Positions 16,171 to 24,690 of a DNA stretch of 64,000 nt are shown here, piece after piece; position 1 is the first letter of the stretch; each line of letters starts with the position of its first letter. Under the pieces are notes generated by a model. That model was given only the letters and a program-made list of their open reading frames with translations. It made no database searches and was not told the DNA's origin. The DNA is from Nitrospirota bacterium (lineage in GTDB: Bacteria; Nitrospirota; Nitrospiria; Nitrospirales; Nitrospiraceae). The DNA is taken from NCBI GenBank assembly GCA_018971525.1, contig JAGXAR010000008.1, forward strand, positions 1 to 64,000, written 5' to 3'. Made by a program: the position numbers and the translations under genes.

Positions 16171-16863
16171 TCAAAGCGGAGAAGCGGCTCTGGAGGCAGC
16201 ATTTGACTGAAAACAGCGTCGTCGCCACAGGATGTAGGCTGTAAAGCCTGCCAGAGTGATCAGCAAGGCGTTACGCACTCGACCTGGGCCAAAACACGTC
16301 AGGTTGACCAGCGCGTTGGTCATGCCGTAGGCGGCATACAAGAGATACACAAACAGCGCCCATCGGCGGAGTCGGAGAAATCCATAGCCCACCATCGTAT
16401 GCAGAACCGGCGACAAGGCTTTCGTCAGGAATCCGAGGACCCCTCCCGGTTTGGTACAAAAGAAAGGGAGGAGATACTCGGGGTTCATCAGGATGATGAA
16501 CGAGTCGTTGATGGCGCTCAGCAGAAAGAGTGCACCCAGGAAACGAATGTCGTGGCCCCGCGTCGATACGGTCTGCCAGGTGCGCTGGAGGTCGGCTGAG
16601 GAGTCGCTTGGTCCGAGATACGCGTCGTAGCTCTGTATGGCCCACCACGGCAGTGTGAGGAGCATGAAGAAGAGCACTTCGGCGGCACGGCCGGAGATGC
16701 GGCCAAGGCTAAGGCTCAGCGAGATGAGGAGCAGGGCGATGGCTAAGTAGGCCAATGCCTGATGGCGGCGGCCTTGGGTCCATTGACCAAGGCCGGGAAG
16801 CAGGGCGGAGAGTGCAGCCGCACGCACGTTCTGAGAGGTACTGTTGGATGACGAACTGGTCAT
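16171..16863 (-). CDS. Polytopic inner-membrane protein, uncharacterised
   Basis: 230 residues. After a Ser/Asn-rich start come ALLPGLGQWTQGRRHQALAY and then a strongly hydrophobic helix; this PGLGQ-x-x-x-GR pattern is typical of small TM2/DUF5683-like membrane proteins. Further membrane segments lie at LFFMLLTLPWWAI, FLGALFLLSAIND, AYGMTNALV and LLITLAGFTAYIL, about five or six in all, with basic loops. No transport or catalytic motif is visible. It stands alone on the minus strand, about 300 bases downstream of the cld-like gene's terminator. Confidence 0.65.
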   Translation of the reverse strand: MTSSSSNSTSQNVRAAALSALLPGLGQWTQGRRHQALAYLAIALLLISLSLSLGRISGRAAEVLFFMLLTLPWWAIQSYDAYLGPSDSSADLQRTWQTVSTRGHDIRFLGALFLLSAINDSFIILMNPEYLLPFFCTKPGGVLGFLTKALSPVLHTMVGYGFLRLRRWALFVYLLYAAYGMTNALVNLTCFGPGRVRNALLITLAGFTAYILWRRRCFQSNAASRAASPL

Positions 16864-16935
16864 GGTTTCTAGCTTGGATCCTTCACGATATCTTCTGTGG
16901 CAATCGCTGGTCCGGCGCTCCGACGTTTCTCGTTG

Positions 16936-17028
16936 GTCGTCGTTCGTGAAGCGTGAAGCGCAGGGCGGAACGAGTGTGTCTGTCTCGTCGCATGCGAGAT
17001 ACGCTTCACGAGGAACGTATTCCTGGCG
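16936..17028 (+). repeat. TCGTGAAGCGT hairpin repeat (copy 1)
   Basis: Contains an 11-bp perfect inverted pair, TCGTGAAGCGT (16944-16954) and ACGCTTCACGA (17001-17011). The intervening words GCAGGGCGGA and TCGTCGCATGCGAGATAC are conserved with the inverted copy at 23122-23223. It lies upstream of the minus-strand membrane gene and should carry or flank its promoter. Confidence 0.75.
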
Positions 17029-17063
17029 ATTTCACGACGAACCATCATGAAGAGTGCCGGGCT

Positions 17064-17102
17064 AAAAAAAGAACGGCCTTCGATCGCGAGACCGAAGGCC
17101 GT
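17064..17102 (-). terminator. Rho-independent terminator of the Cld/HemQ-family gene
   Basis: On the minus strand ACGGCCTTCG and CGAAGGCCGT form a perfect 10-bp stem around a 10-base loop, followed by TTCTTTTTTT. It begins about 27 bases past the gene's stop. This is the clearest intrinsic terminator in the window. Confidence 0.92.
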
Positions 17103-17128
17103 GTCCAGTACTTCTCTGCGACGTCTTA

Positions 17129-17851
17129 TCAGCCGCCGAGCGTGTCGAGCGTTTCCTTCAGGCTCTTGCGAATGCAGGTGAAAATCGGTGTATCGCGCAG
17201 CGTGTAGCGTGAGCCTTCGGTTTCGCGGAGTGCCATCACGAGATCCAGGAAGTCTTCCGGCTTATCGCTTTCAAACGCCACTACCCATTCCTGGTCATCC
17301 AACCCGAATGAATAGGTCGTGTTCAGCTTCACCGAGGGGAAGCGATGGCCGACTTCGATGTGCTCGTCCATCATGCCCTGCCGCGCCGCCTTCGTGAGGA
17401 GGAACCATTCGCGCGTCTTGAGGAACGGGTAGACGAAAATATACTTGGCTTTTCCTGGAACGACGGTCAGACGTTTACTCTCTTGATTTTCGTGGGTGTG
17501 GTGATCCACGTAGATCGAGCGTTTGGTGATCGCAAGATAGGAGTAGGGAGTGGTCAGGTACTGTCCCAAGCCCGAGGCCAAGATCTTCGTGGTCATGTCC
17601 TGGAAGAGTTCCAGTTCATAGCTAATCCGCCACAACATGATGTCGCAATCGCCTCTGATTCCGATCGAGGAGTAGGCGACCACAAGGACCTTGCCGGTAT
17701 AGTCCTCGACTGCACGAAGAAATTCCTGTTTGCCTTTGGTGCGTTCATTCTCGGGGAGGCGTCGCCAGGCCGGATCGATTTTGTAAAAGGCGAAGTTCAC
17801 ATATTGGCGCTTAGGTGCTGGGGGCGCTGGGGTTTGTTCAGGGGTCGACAT
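17129..17851 (-). CDS. Chlorite-dismutase-family heme protein (HemQ-like)
   Basis: 240 residues from the ATG at 17851, which has GGAGGAG five bases upstream; the frame continues 12 codons further but with a poorer site. No signal peptide, so probably cytoplasmic. The proximal heme His is in MDEHIEVGHR (His164), and the family end SFGLDDQEW and YTLRDTPIF are present. The distal Arg that true chlorite dismutases need aligns with Leu176 (VKLNT), so chlorite breakdown is doubtful. A Tyr in the FVYPFLK segment (Tyr141) matches the catalytic Tyr of HemQ, which decarboxylates coproheme to heme. I favour a heme-synthesis or heme-peroxide role. Length matches the family. Confidence 0.8.
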   Translation of the reverse strand: MSTPEQTPAPPAPKRQYVNFAFYKIDPAWRRLPENERTKGKQEFLRAVEDYTGKVLVVAYSSIGIRGDCDIMLWRISYELELFQDMTTKILASGLGQYLTTPYSYLAITKRSIYVDHHTHENQESKRLTVVPGKAKYIFVYPFLKTREWFLLTKAARQGMMDEHIEVGHRFPSVKLNTTYSFGLDDQEWVVAFESDKPEDFLDLVMALRETEGSRYTLRDTPIFTCIRKSLKETLDTLGG

Positions 17852-17996
17852 CGAAACTCCTCCGTATAACTTCTTGAAAAGGCACACTAAGTAGCGGTTC
17901 GGTTGTTTATCACTTCGTCTTCTCCGTTGTCAACCGGCGAAAGACGGTCGGGGCAGTTCGTTGACAGGAGAAAAGTGATCTGGTACTGGCATATCC

Positions 17997-18611
17997 ATGT
18001 GGGTCGCACTACTCAAGGGGGTGAGGCGCAAATTGCTGTGTGGAGGCGTGGTTGCCCTGAGTTGTCTCCCTCATGTGTCGGCCCATGCCATCGACGTGCG
18101 TCCCACAGCGGAGCAGGTTCAGGCCGCACTTGAACTGGGGAAGGAGGCGGCGCAGAAGCGGAGCCCTCCGGATACGTTTTACGTTCGATTCGGCGCAACC
18201 GACGAACTTCATTCCAGCGGGTTTTTGGTCACGAAGATCGGCGGGCTATCGGTCATGGCGACGCATATGGCCCTGCGGGGACTCCAGCCCAGCGAGGCTG
18301 ATGTGACGCAGGTGCTGGAGGGCCAAACCATGCTGGTCAGCACCATCATATTCGGGAATCTCCCCAACTTCGCGGTGGACAGTTATATGGTGTTCGATCA
18401 GGGAGGAAAAACCATCAAGCCCGTGAGCGTCCGCTTCGACGGGTTCGCCAATCGCAGTGCTGCCTGGCCGGAGAGTCCCCGATTCAAAGCGAAGGTCATC
18501 GCGTCATTCAACTATGCAGACTTCGACCCGAACGCCAACACGACCATCACGGTCTTTCCGGCGAACGGAGGAGAGTCGAGCTTCCACGTAGATTTTTCTG
18601 AGATCCATTAG
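17997..18611 (+). CDS. Exported protein of unknown function
   Basis: 204 residues. A basic start (KGVRRK) and a hydrophobic helix ending SCLPHVSAHA give a probable signal peptide with cleavage near residue 31. The mature part shows a helical segment (EQVQAALELGKEAAQ) followed by a beta-rich region without cysteines. No known motif is recognised. A consensus TTGACA lies at 17961-17966, but the matching -10 is poor, and no good ribosome site precedes the ATG. It diverges from the Cld/HemQ-family gene, so the two may share the control region at 17852-17996. Confidence 0.7.
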   Translation: MWVALLKGVRRKLLCGGVVALSCLPHVSAHAIDVRPTAEQVQAALELGKEAAQKRSPPDTFYVRFGATDELHSSGFLVTKIGGLSVMATHMALRGLQPSEADVTQVLEGQTMLVSTIIFGNLPNFAVDSYMVFDQGGKTIKPVSVRFDGFANRSAAWPESPRFKAKVIASFNYADFDPNANTTITVFPANGGESSFHVDFSEIH

Positions 18612-18777
18612 CAGGATGCTGAAAAAGTCCGCCAGTCTCTCAAGCGCGCGACGAGCACGCCCAGCGCGACAGGCGCGACCAGAAGTTCGGGTTTCAAAAT
18701 TTAGAAAACCTCGAACTTCGGACCTCGAACCCTCGCCCGTCCCGCTTTCCCCGTCAGTCTCGCGCGTCTATCCTGCT
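18611..18777 (+). repeat. Inverted-end intergenic element (copy 3)
   Basis: Starts GCAGGATGCTGAAAAAGTCC at the stop codon of the exported protein and ends TATCCTGCT. The interior (GCGCGACGAGCACGCCCAGC, CTTCGGACCTCGAACCC) is GC-rich and partly self-complementary: the words AGAAGTTCGGGTTT and AACCTCGAACTTCGGAC form a local hairpin. It is translated in frame if the upstream ATG of the next frame is used, see cinA. Confidence 0.65.
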
Positions 18778-18798
18778 GAGGCGCGCGCCACTCCACCA

Positions 18799-20073
18799 TT
18801 GGACGCAGAAACCATTGCCATCGGCACCGAGCTGTTGATCGGGGGCCGAACCGATTCCAATTCTCTGTTCCTTGCCGACGAACTCGGCCAACTCGGCATC
18901 GCCGTTCGCTTCAAATCGGTTGTCGGTGATGAGCGGCAGGATATCGTCACGGCCATTCACACCGCCGTGAAGCGAGCTCAGGTGATCATCCTGACCGGCG
19001 GCCTTGGCCCCACCGTGGACGATTGCACGAGAGAGGCAGTGGCCCAAGCAACCGGACACCGACTCGGTCGTCGCAAGGAAGCGCTGGAAGGCATGATGGC
19101 GCGACTCGCGCAATGGGGCCGCCGGCCAAGCAAAGGGCAGCTGCGGCAGGCGATGATTCCGTCCGGTGCCACCGTGCTCAAGAATCCGGCTGGCTCTGCG
19201 CCGGGGTTCTGGCTGACATGGAACAAGGCGCTGATCGTCTCCTTGCCCGGCGTGCCGCGGGAAATGGAAGAGATGGTGCGGCAGGAAGTCCTGCCGTTGC
19301 TGCGCGCAGCAAGTGAATCGTCAGGCCGCTCTCCCCGAGCGCCGATTGTCCGGCAGGTGTTTCATACGTTCGGCCTGGCAGAGGCGGACGTCGATGCCAA
19401 ATTAGAAGGACTCATGCCAAAAGCAGTGCCCGTCGATTTGGGGTTGCTCGCATCGCCCATGGGTGTGCTGGTCTCGCTGACGACGAAGGGGAACCAATCG
19501 GCCCCGGAGAAGAGTCCTGATCTCCTGCAGAAGGTGGCGAACGAGGTCCGGGCACGACTCAGCGACTGGCTCTATGCCGAGGGGCGCGACACGATGGAAG
19601 AAGTCGTCGGGCGGGAACTCGCCAAACGGAGGCTCATACTGGCGGTGGCGGAATCCTGCACCGGCGGATTGATCGGCCATCGGCTCACACAGGTGGCTGG
19701 TTCATCTGCCTATGTGGATCGTGCTGCCGTCTGCTACAGCAATCGGGCGAAGACGGAGATGCTGGGTGTGCCGGCGGAACTGATTGCTCAACGTGGCGCA
19801 GTGAGCAAGGAGGTCGCAGCGGCGATGGCCTCCGGCATTCGCGAGCGCGCCAACGTGTCGGTGGGACTCAGCGTCACCGGCATTGCCGGGCCAGGCGGCG
19901 GGACCGAGACCAAGCCGGTGGGGCTGGTCTATATCGGGCTGGATGATGGAACCGGTCAGCCGATCACCCGGGAGTTCCGCTTTCACGGCGACCGGAATGT
20001 CATCAAACAACGGTCCTCGCAAGCCGCGTTGGATCTCCTTCGCCGCTGGCTGCTCAATAAGAGGTCGAAGTGA
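18799..20073 (+). CDS. cinA: CinA-like competence/damage-inducible protein with nicotinamide-nucleotide amidase domain
   Basis: Domain 1 begins AETIAIGTELLIGGRTDSN, the MoCF-type fold (ADP-ribose pyrophosphatase activity), with ILTGGLGPTVDD and SLPGVPREM. The C-terminal ~160 residues are the nicotinamide-mononucleotide amidase domain (AESCTGGLIGHRL, SNRAKTEMLGV, VGLSVTGIAGPGGGT). Together they fit the NAD by-product recycling CinA family. A TTG at 18799 is chosen because homology starts there. The frame stays open upstream to an ATG at 18616, but those 61 residues are translation of an intergenic repeat. No strong ribosome site marks either start. It is followed by thpR with a 4-base overlap. 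Confidence 0.88.
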   Translation: MDAETIAIGTELLIGGRTDSNSLFLADELGQLGIAVRFKSVVGDERQDIVTAIHTAVKRAQVIILTGGLGPTVDDCTREAVAQATGHRLGRRKEALEGMMARLAQWGRRPSKGQLRQAMIPSGATVLKNPAGSAPGFWLTWNKALIVSLPGVPREMEEMVRQEVLPLLRAASESSGRSPRAPIVRQVFHTFGLAEADVDAKLEGLMPKAVPVDLGLLASPMGVLVSLTTKGNQSAPEKSPDLLQKVANEVRARLSDWLYAEGRDTMEEVVGRELAKRRLILAVAESCTGGLIGHRLTQVAGSSAYVDRAAVCYSNRAKTEMLGVPAELIAQRGAVSKEVAAAMASGIRERANVSVGLSVTGIAGPGGGTETKPVGLVYIGLDDGTGQPITREFRFHGDRNVIKQRSSQAALDLLRRWLLNKRSK

Positions 20074-20678
20074 TTCGTGCGTTTCTTGCAGTCGAACTGT
20101 CTCAAGAGCTGCGGGCCGGGCTTGCCACTGTTCAACAAGAATTGAAGCGTCGAATTGAGCCGGAGCTGAAACGGGGTACGCGCATCTCCTGGGCGCAGCC
20201 GGCCTCGATCCATCTCACGCTCAAGTTCCTCGGGGACATGGATGAGCAGGTCATCGATCCGTTGCGTATTGCGGTTGAGCAGGCGATAGGAAGCCGGGTG
20301 GCTATGACTGTGCCGCTTGAACGACTCGGCGTCTTTCCCCATCCGCAAAGTCCTCGCGTATTGTGGGTCGGACCGTCGGAGAATTGGGAGAAGGGAGCAG
20401 AGGCGAAGCGAATCGCGGAGATCCACGATGCGATCGACGAGGCCTGTGAAGGCTTAAGCTTTCTCCGCGAGGCGAGACTCTTCAGTCCTCATTTGACCTT
20501 GGCACGAATCAAGATGGGGGAGCGGCACGTTGGAGTCGCGCTAGCCAAGAGCGGAGTGCTGGATCGTCCCGTTTCATTGGGCTCGCTGGCAGTGGGGTCG
20601 GTCGTGCTGATGCAGAGTGAATTGAAGCCGACCGGTTCGGTCTATACGAAGCTGTGGAAGGTGGAATTGGCAGGATAG
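20070..20678 (+). CDS. thpR: RNA 2',3'-cyclic phosphodiesterase
   Basis: 202 residues of the 2H phosphoesterase family (LigT/ThpR). The two HxTx motifs are clear: HLTLKFLG and HLTLARIK, about 125 residues apart. Family enzymes open 2',3'-cyclic phosphates on RNA ends. The start is GTG, overlapping the cinA stop by four bases (GTGA), so it is translationally coupled. In many genomes this gene follows cinA and precedes recA, as it does here at a distance. Confidence 0.9.
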   Translation: MIRAFLAVELSQELRAGLATVQQELKRRIEPELKRGTRISWAQPASIHLTLKFLGDMDEQVIDPLRIAVEQAIGSRVAMTVPLERLGVFPHPQSPRVLWVGPSENWEKGAEAKRIAEIHDAIDEACEGLSFLREARLFSPHLTLARIKMGERHVGVALAKSGVLDRPVSLGSLAVGSVVLMQSELKPTGSVYTKLWKVELAG

Positions 20679-20709
20679 GGTCCTGTTGCGTTGCATCCTT
20701 TCCGAGTGA

Positions 20710-21789
20710 TCATTGCAGGGCGTCTGGCGGTGTTTTGAGCAGCTTGGCAAAGCGACTTTTGTCGATCGATTTTTCGTAGGCTTCCTCCGGTGAAATCCAT
20801 TTCTTATTCAACAGATCCTGAATTGCATCGTCCAGCGTTTGCATGCCGACGGCTTTTCCTGTCTGCATGACCGATGCAATTTGGAACGTTTTGGCGTCAC
20901 GAATGAGATTGGCAATCGCAGACGTGCAAACCAAAATCTCAAGGGCCGCACAGCGTCCTTTCTGATCGATGCGCTTAAACAGATTTTGTGCGACGACAAC
21001 CCGGAGCGCCGTCGAAAGCGTGCTCCGAATTTGCGCTTGTTCCTGATGCGGGAACACTTCGACGATCCGGTCGACCGTCTTGGCTGCGTTCTCGGTATGC
21101 AGCGTCCCGAACACGAGATGCCCTGTCGCAGCAGCCTCCACGGCCAGCCGAATCGTTTCAAGATCGCGCATTTCACCCACGAGGATGATGTCCGGATCTT
21201 CCCGCAACGCTCCACGAAGCGCCGCTCCAAATGATTGCGTGTGCACGCCGACTTCCCGATGATTGACGATGCAGCCCTGGCTCTGGTGCACGAACTCGAT
21301 GGGATCTTCGACGGTCAGGATATGGTCTTTCCGGTGTTTGTTGGCGTAGTCGATGATCGCCGCCAATGTGGTCGATTTACCGCTTCCCGTCGGTCCGGTC
21401 ACCAGGACCAGCCCTTTTTTCAGCATGGCCGTTCTGATCAAGATCGGAGGCAGGCCTAATTCCTCAGCCGAGAGGACCTTATTGGGAATTTTCCGGAATA
21501 CCGCTCCGCAGCCATACTTTTGATTGAAGAGGTTGCAGCGAAACCTGGCGAGGCCGGGAATTTCGTAGCCAAAATCGACATCGCCGGTCAATTCAAAATG
21601 TTCTTTTTTGCTGTTGGGCGCAATCTCGTGGAGCACTTCTTTGAGTTCTGCATGGACGAGCACGCTATGCCCAGCGACTCGGCCTAACTCGCCGTCGATC
21701 CGCATGGTCGGCGGTTGACCGGCGATCAGGTGCAAGTCGGACGCGCCGTGCTCCGCCATCAGCCTAAAGAAATCGTCAATCTTGGCCAT
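20710..21789 (-). CDS. pilT: Type IV pilus retraction ATPase PilT
   Basis: 359 residues from the ATG at 21789, chosen because GGGAG lies a few bases upstream and PilT proteins start MAKIDDFF-like; the frame runs further upstream without a site. Walker A is TGPTGSGKST, the Asp box and Walker B are VEDPIEF and PDIILVGEMRD, and the His box is FGTLHTENA, all in the order expected for PilT/PilU. It powers pilus retraction for twitching motility or surface attachment. No other pilus genes are nearby, as is common for pilT. It runs convergently with thpR. Confidence 0.93.
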   Translation of the reverse strand: MAKIDDFFRLMAEHGASDLHLIAGQPPTMRIDGELGRVAGHSVLVHAELKEVLHEIAPNSKKEHFELTGDVDFGYEIPGLARFRCNLFNQKYGCGAVFRKIPNKVLSAEELGLPPILIRTAMLKKGLVLVTGPTGSGKSTTLAAIIDYANKHRKDHILTVEDPIEFVHQSQGCIVNHREVGVHTQSFGAALRGALREDPDIILVGEMRDLETIRLAVEAAATGHLVFGTLHTENAAKTVDRIVEVFPHQEQAQIRSTLSTALRVVVAQNLFKRIDQKGRCAALEILVCTSAIANLIRDAKTFQIASVMQTGKAVGMQTLDDAIQDLLNKKWISPEEAYEKSIDKSRFAKLLKTPPDALQ

Positions 21790-21962
21790 GTCGAGTCTCC
21801 CACAGGTCGAAGGTCCTAACGTGCTTGTAAGTATAGAACAGTATGGCGAGGTGGCAAGGGAAACCATGAATGACACAGGAGCGACTTCAACCTACATAAG
21901 ACGTGTTGCTAGTTCTGCATTGTTGAGGACGTGCGCTTCAACCGAAGACGACGGGGCTTGTC

Positions 21963-23051
21963 TTAGCTCTGCGGGGGCTGCTCGCGCATGGTGCGGCAAA
22001 AGAGTTCAGTCAGCTTCGGATCGAAGGCGGCGCCGGCTTGCTGCTCGATCCGTTGCAGGGCTTCGTTGATGGGGAGGGATGTTCGCTCCGGTTTTTCGGC
22101 GGTAAGGTCGTCAAACGCTTGGGCGATGCCGACAATGCGAGCGAGCAAGGGCGTGCTTTCCTCTCGTAAGCCAAAGGGGTATCCCGTTCCGTCCCATCGC
22201 TCGTGATGGAGTGCGATAATCTGCACGGCGTCGGCTGATAATCCCATCGCTCGGCCCATCCTCGCTCCGAGGTCGGGACGATGGATCTGCGGGTCGGATT
22301 CCATTTTCAGCACGTGACTCTCGGGGACGCTGATCAAATCGAGATCATGCACGAGTGCGCCCAGTGCGAGCGACTGCTGTTCGGCGATGGGAAGGCTGAG
22401 TCGATTGGCAACGAGGGTTGCGTAAAAACTGACGCGGCTTCCATGGTTGAGCAGGTGGCGATCCTTGGCTTCTAACAGGTCGGAGATCAGGGGAACCAAG
22501 GGCGACGTCTCATCACTATGCGACGGGGAGAGCGATCCCGTTCGGTTCATGGTGGCGTAGTCATGGACGAGGGCCTGCCAAGCCTTGGTGCAGGCTGGTT
22601 CCGGGCCCCAGAGTGTGGTCGAGTTGGTGAGGATCGGGCGTAGTTGATCGAGCCGCAGTTTCTTCTGAGCGGTCTGCAAGGAAATGGCCAGCAATTCGGA
22701 GGCATTGAACGGTTTCAGGAGGAAGCCGGCGGCGCCGTGGCGGATGCAGTCCATCGCCGATTGGAGACTGCCGTAGGCCGTGACCATGATGACTTCGATC
22801 TCGGCATGCGCGCGCTTGATGTCATGCAAGAGGTCCGATCCGGAACGATCGGGCAATTTCAGGTCCAGCGTGACGAGATCGACGCCGTGGTCGTCGAGGA
22901 CGGCCAGGGCTGCGCGTGCATTCTCTGCAGTGAGAATCTGGAAGTCCTGCCCGAGGATCTGTGTGAGGGCCGCGCGGGGGGCGGACTCATCATCGACGAT
23001 CAGGACTGTTGGTCTATTGTCGGTTGTATCGGGGACGAGAGTCGAAGGCAT
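21963..23051 (-). CDS. Response regulator with HD-GYP output domain
   Basis: 362 residues from the ATG at 23051; longer frames read through a repeat and are rejected. The receiver (~10-130) has IVDDES, the phosphoacceptor in TLDLKLPDRSG, and FLLKPF. After a linker comes an HD-GYP-like domain: HD in LVHDLDLISVPE and the key motif HHERWDGTGYPFGL. HD-GYP proteins hydrolyse cyclic di-GMP. The dyad YP and the HHE context are kept, so it may be active. It lies upstream of pilT on the same strand, which fits control of surface motility by c-di-GMP, but the 173-base gap means cotranscription is not certain. Confidence 0.87.
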   Translation of the reverse strand: MPSTLVPDTTDNRPTVLIVDDESAPRAALTQILGQDFQILTAENARAALAVLDDHGVDLVTLDLKLPDRSGSDLLHDIKRAHAEIEVIMVTAYGSLQSAMDCIRHGAAGFLLKPFNASELLAISLQTAQKKLRLDQLRPILTNSTTLWGPEPACTKAWQALVHDYATMNRTGSLSPSHSDETSPLVPLISDLLEAKDRHLLNHGSRVSFYATLVANRLSLPIAEQQSLALGALVHDLDLISVPESHVLKMESDPQIHRPDLGARMGRAMGLSADAVQIIALHHERWDGTGYPFGLREESTPLLARIVGIAQAFDDLTAEKPERTSLPINEALQRIEQQAGAAFDPKLTELFCRTMREQPPQS

Positions 23052-23121
23052 AGTGTTACTTGTATCTCTATCCCCACTGCTGGTCAAGGAAATCACGTGA
23101 ATACACGGGTTTGTGCTTATC

Positions 23122-23223
23122 GCCCGGAACGCGTTCCTCGTGAAGCGTAACTTGTATCTCGCATGCGACGACACAGATTCACTTAATCCGCCCTGCTCTT
23201 CACGCTTCACGAAGACGAGCGAC
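23122..23223 (-). repeat. TCGTGAAGCGT hairpin repeat (copy 2, inverted)
   Basis: Reverse-complement copy of 16936-17028, with the 11-bp pair at 23138-23148 and 23202-23212 and the same interior words (GCAGGGCGGA, TCGTCGCATGCGAGATAC, GGAACG). It sits between the HD-GYP regulator and recA and could carry their divergent promoters. Confidence 0.75.
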
Positions 23224-23307
23224 GATGAACGGCGCAGTGGCGAATTCGCGATTGGAGCAGAAACGTTCATGGATAATGCGGGCTAGGTTTCTTTCTCTCA
23301 ACTTGGG

Positions 23308-23313
23308 TATAAT
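23308..23313 (+). promoter_or_regulatory. Consensus -10 box upstream of recA
   Basis: TATAAT at 23308-23313, followed by AAGAGGAG at about 23334 and the recA ATG at 23346. The -35 region is not near consensus. No classical LexA palindrome (CTGT-N8-ACAG or GAAC-N4-GTTC) was seen nearby. Confidence 0.55.
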
Positions 23314-23345
23314 CCCGCGATCTCTCTATCACAAGAGGAGTACCA

Positions 23346-24440
23346 ATGGCTGAAAAAGACGACAAGAAGCGCGCGCTGGATCTGGCCCTCTCCCAAATTG
23401 AGAAGCAATATGGGAAGGGGGCCATCATGAAGTTGGGGGGCGCCGATGCCCCGGTTGATATTCCAGCGATTTCGACCGGATCCCTCGGACTTGATATTGC
23501 CCTGGGCGTCGGCGGGCTTCCCCGCGGTCGGGTGATCGAGATCTTTGGTCCCGAGTCCTCGGGCAAGACGACGCTGACCCTTCATGTGATTGCGGAAGCA
23601 CAAAAGGCCGGTGGCACCGCCGCCTTTATCGATGCAGAACATGCGCTGGATTTGACCTATGCCAAGAAGCTGGGCGTGCAGGTGGATGATCTGTTGGTGT
23701 CGCAGCCCGATACCGGCGAACAGGCGTTGGAAATTGCCGAAACGCTTGTCCGGAGTGGAGCGATCGATGTCATCGTGGTGGACTCTGTCGCTGCGCTGGT
23801 GCCGAGAGCCGAAATCGAAGGCGAAATGGGCGATGCGCATATGGGGCTGCAAGCGAGGCTGATGTCGCAGGCCCTTCGCAAATTGACGGCGGCCATTTCC
23901 AAGTCGCAGACGACTCTCATCTTCATTAATCAGATCAGGATGAAGATCGGCGTGATGTTCGGCAACCCGGAGACGACCACCGGCGGCAACGCACTGAAGT
24001 TCTATTCGTCCGTGCGGCTGGATATCCGGCGCATTGAGTCGATCAAGGAAGGGCAGGAGGTGACCGGCAGTCGCGTCCGTGTGAAGGTGGTGAAGAACAA
24101 GATGGCGCCTCCATTTAAGCAGGCGGAGTTCGACATCATGTTCGCGCAGGGGATTTCGAAAACCGGCGAACTGGTCGATCTCGGGGTCGAGAAGAAAGTG
24201 GTGGAGAAGTCCGGAGCCTGGTATTCCTATCAGGGGGAGCGGCTCGGGCAGGGACGTGACGCGGTGCGAGACTTTCTTTTGAGTAATCAGCCGTTGGCGC
24301 GTGAGATTGAAGGGAAGCTGCGTGACCTGGCCGGTCTGCCTGGGCGTACGGCCGAGAAACCCGTGACGGTGCCGGTGAAGGACGAGAAAAAGACCGAGGA
24401 GAAACGCGAGGAGCGACGACCGCACAAGGTCGGCGTCTAA
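23346..24440 (+). CDS. recA: Recombinase A
   Basis: 364 residues. Walker A is GPESSGKTT, Walker B is in [10 protein letters not shown], and DNA-binding loops L1/L2 lie in [18 protein letters not shown] and the [22 protein letters not shown] region. The C-terminal tail is highly charged ([15 protein letters not shown]), typical of RecA. It coats single-stranded DNA, drives strand exchange and triggers SOS self-cleavage reactions. The start is set by AAGAGGAG five bases upstream. recX follows after an intergenic repeat. Confidence 0.98.
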   Translation: MAEKDDKKRALDLALSQIEKQYGKGAIMKLGGADAPVDIPAISTGSLGLDIALGVGGLPRGRVIEIFGPESSGKTTLTLHVIAEAQKAGGTAAFIDAEHALDLTYAKKLGVQVDDLLVSQPDTGEQALEIAETLVRSGAIDVIVVDSVAALVPRAEIEGEMGDAHMGLQARLMSQALRKLTAAISKSQTTLIFINQIRMKIGVMFGNPETTTGGNALKFYSSVRLDIRRIESIKEGQEVTGSRVRVKVVKNKMAPPFKQAEFDIMFAQGISKTGELVDLGVEKKVVEKSGAWYSYQGERLGQGRDAVRDFLLSNQPLAREIEGKLRDLAGLPGRTAEKPVTVPVKDEKKTEEKREERRPHKVGV

Positions 24441-24517
24441 TCAGGCTGCGGAAACACTGCGGTGGCCCGCTCGAACCTCGATGGTCCGCATGTGTGGCAC
24501 AACAGGAGCACACTCCC

Positions 24518-24669
24518 GCAGGATGCTCCAACAGGCTGTCCTCTTCGTGCGTCGTTCGCGAAGCGTCGCGCGTCTCTCGTTGCAGCCCTGGATACAGAGT
24601 GCTTGCGAGATACGCGTCACGATTGACGGGCATGGAGAACGCGGCTGGCGGACTGTTTCAGCATCCTGC
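24518..24669 (+). repeat. Inverted-end intergenic element (copy 4, near-complete)
   Basis: Begins GCAGGATGCTCCAACAGG and ends GGCGGACTGTTTCAGCATCCTGC, giving inverted ends of about 10 exact bases. The interior includes CTTCGTGCGTCGTTCGCGAAGCGT and GAGATACGCGTCACGA, diverged forms of the TCGTGAAGCGT pair. It separates recA from recX and overlaps a possible long recX upstream frame. Confidence 0.75.
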
Positions 24670-24690
24670 TAACGACCGACGAGCCGGCTG

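Noticed and set aside
22060-23270. Longer N-terminus for the HD-GYP regulator
   Set aside because: The extra 73 codons read through the TCGTGAAGCGT repeat; the receiver domain begins at the ATG at 23051.
23298-24425. 375-codon open frame antisense to recA
   Set aside because: Complete overlap with recA; composition (His/Arg/Gln-rich) is typical of an antisense frame of GC-rich genes.
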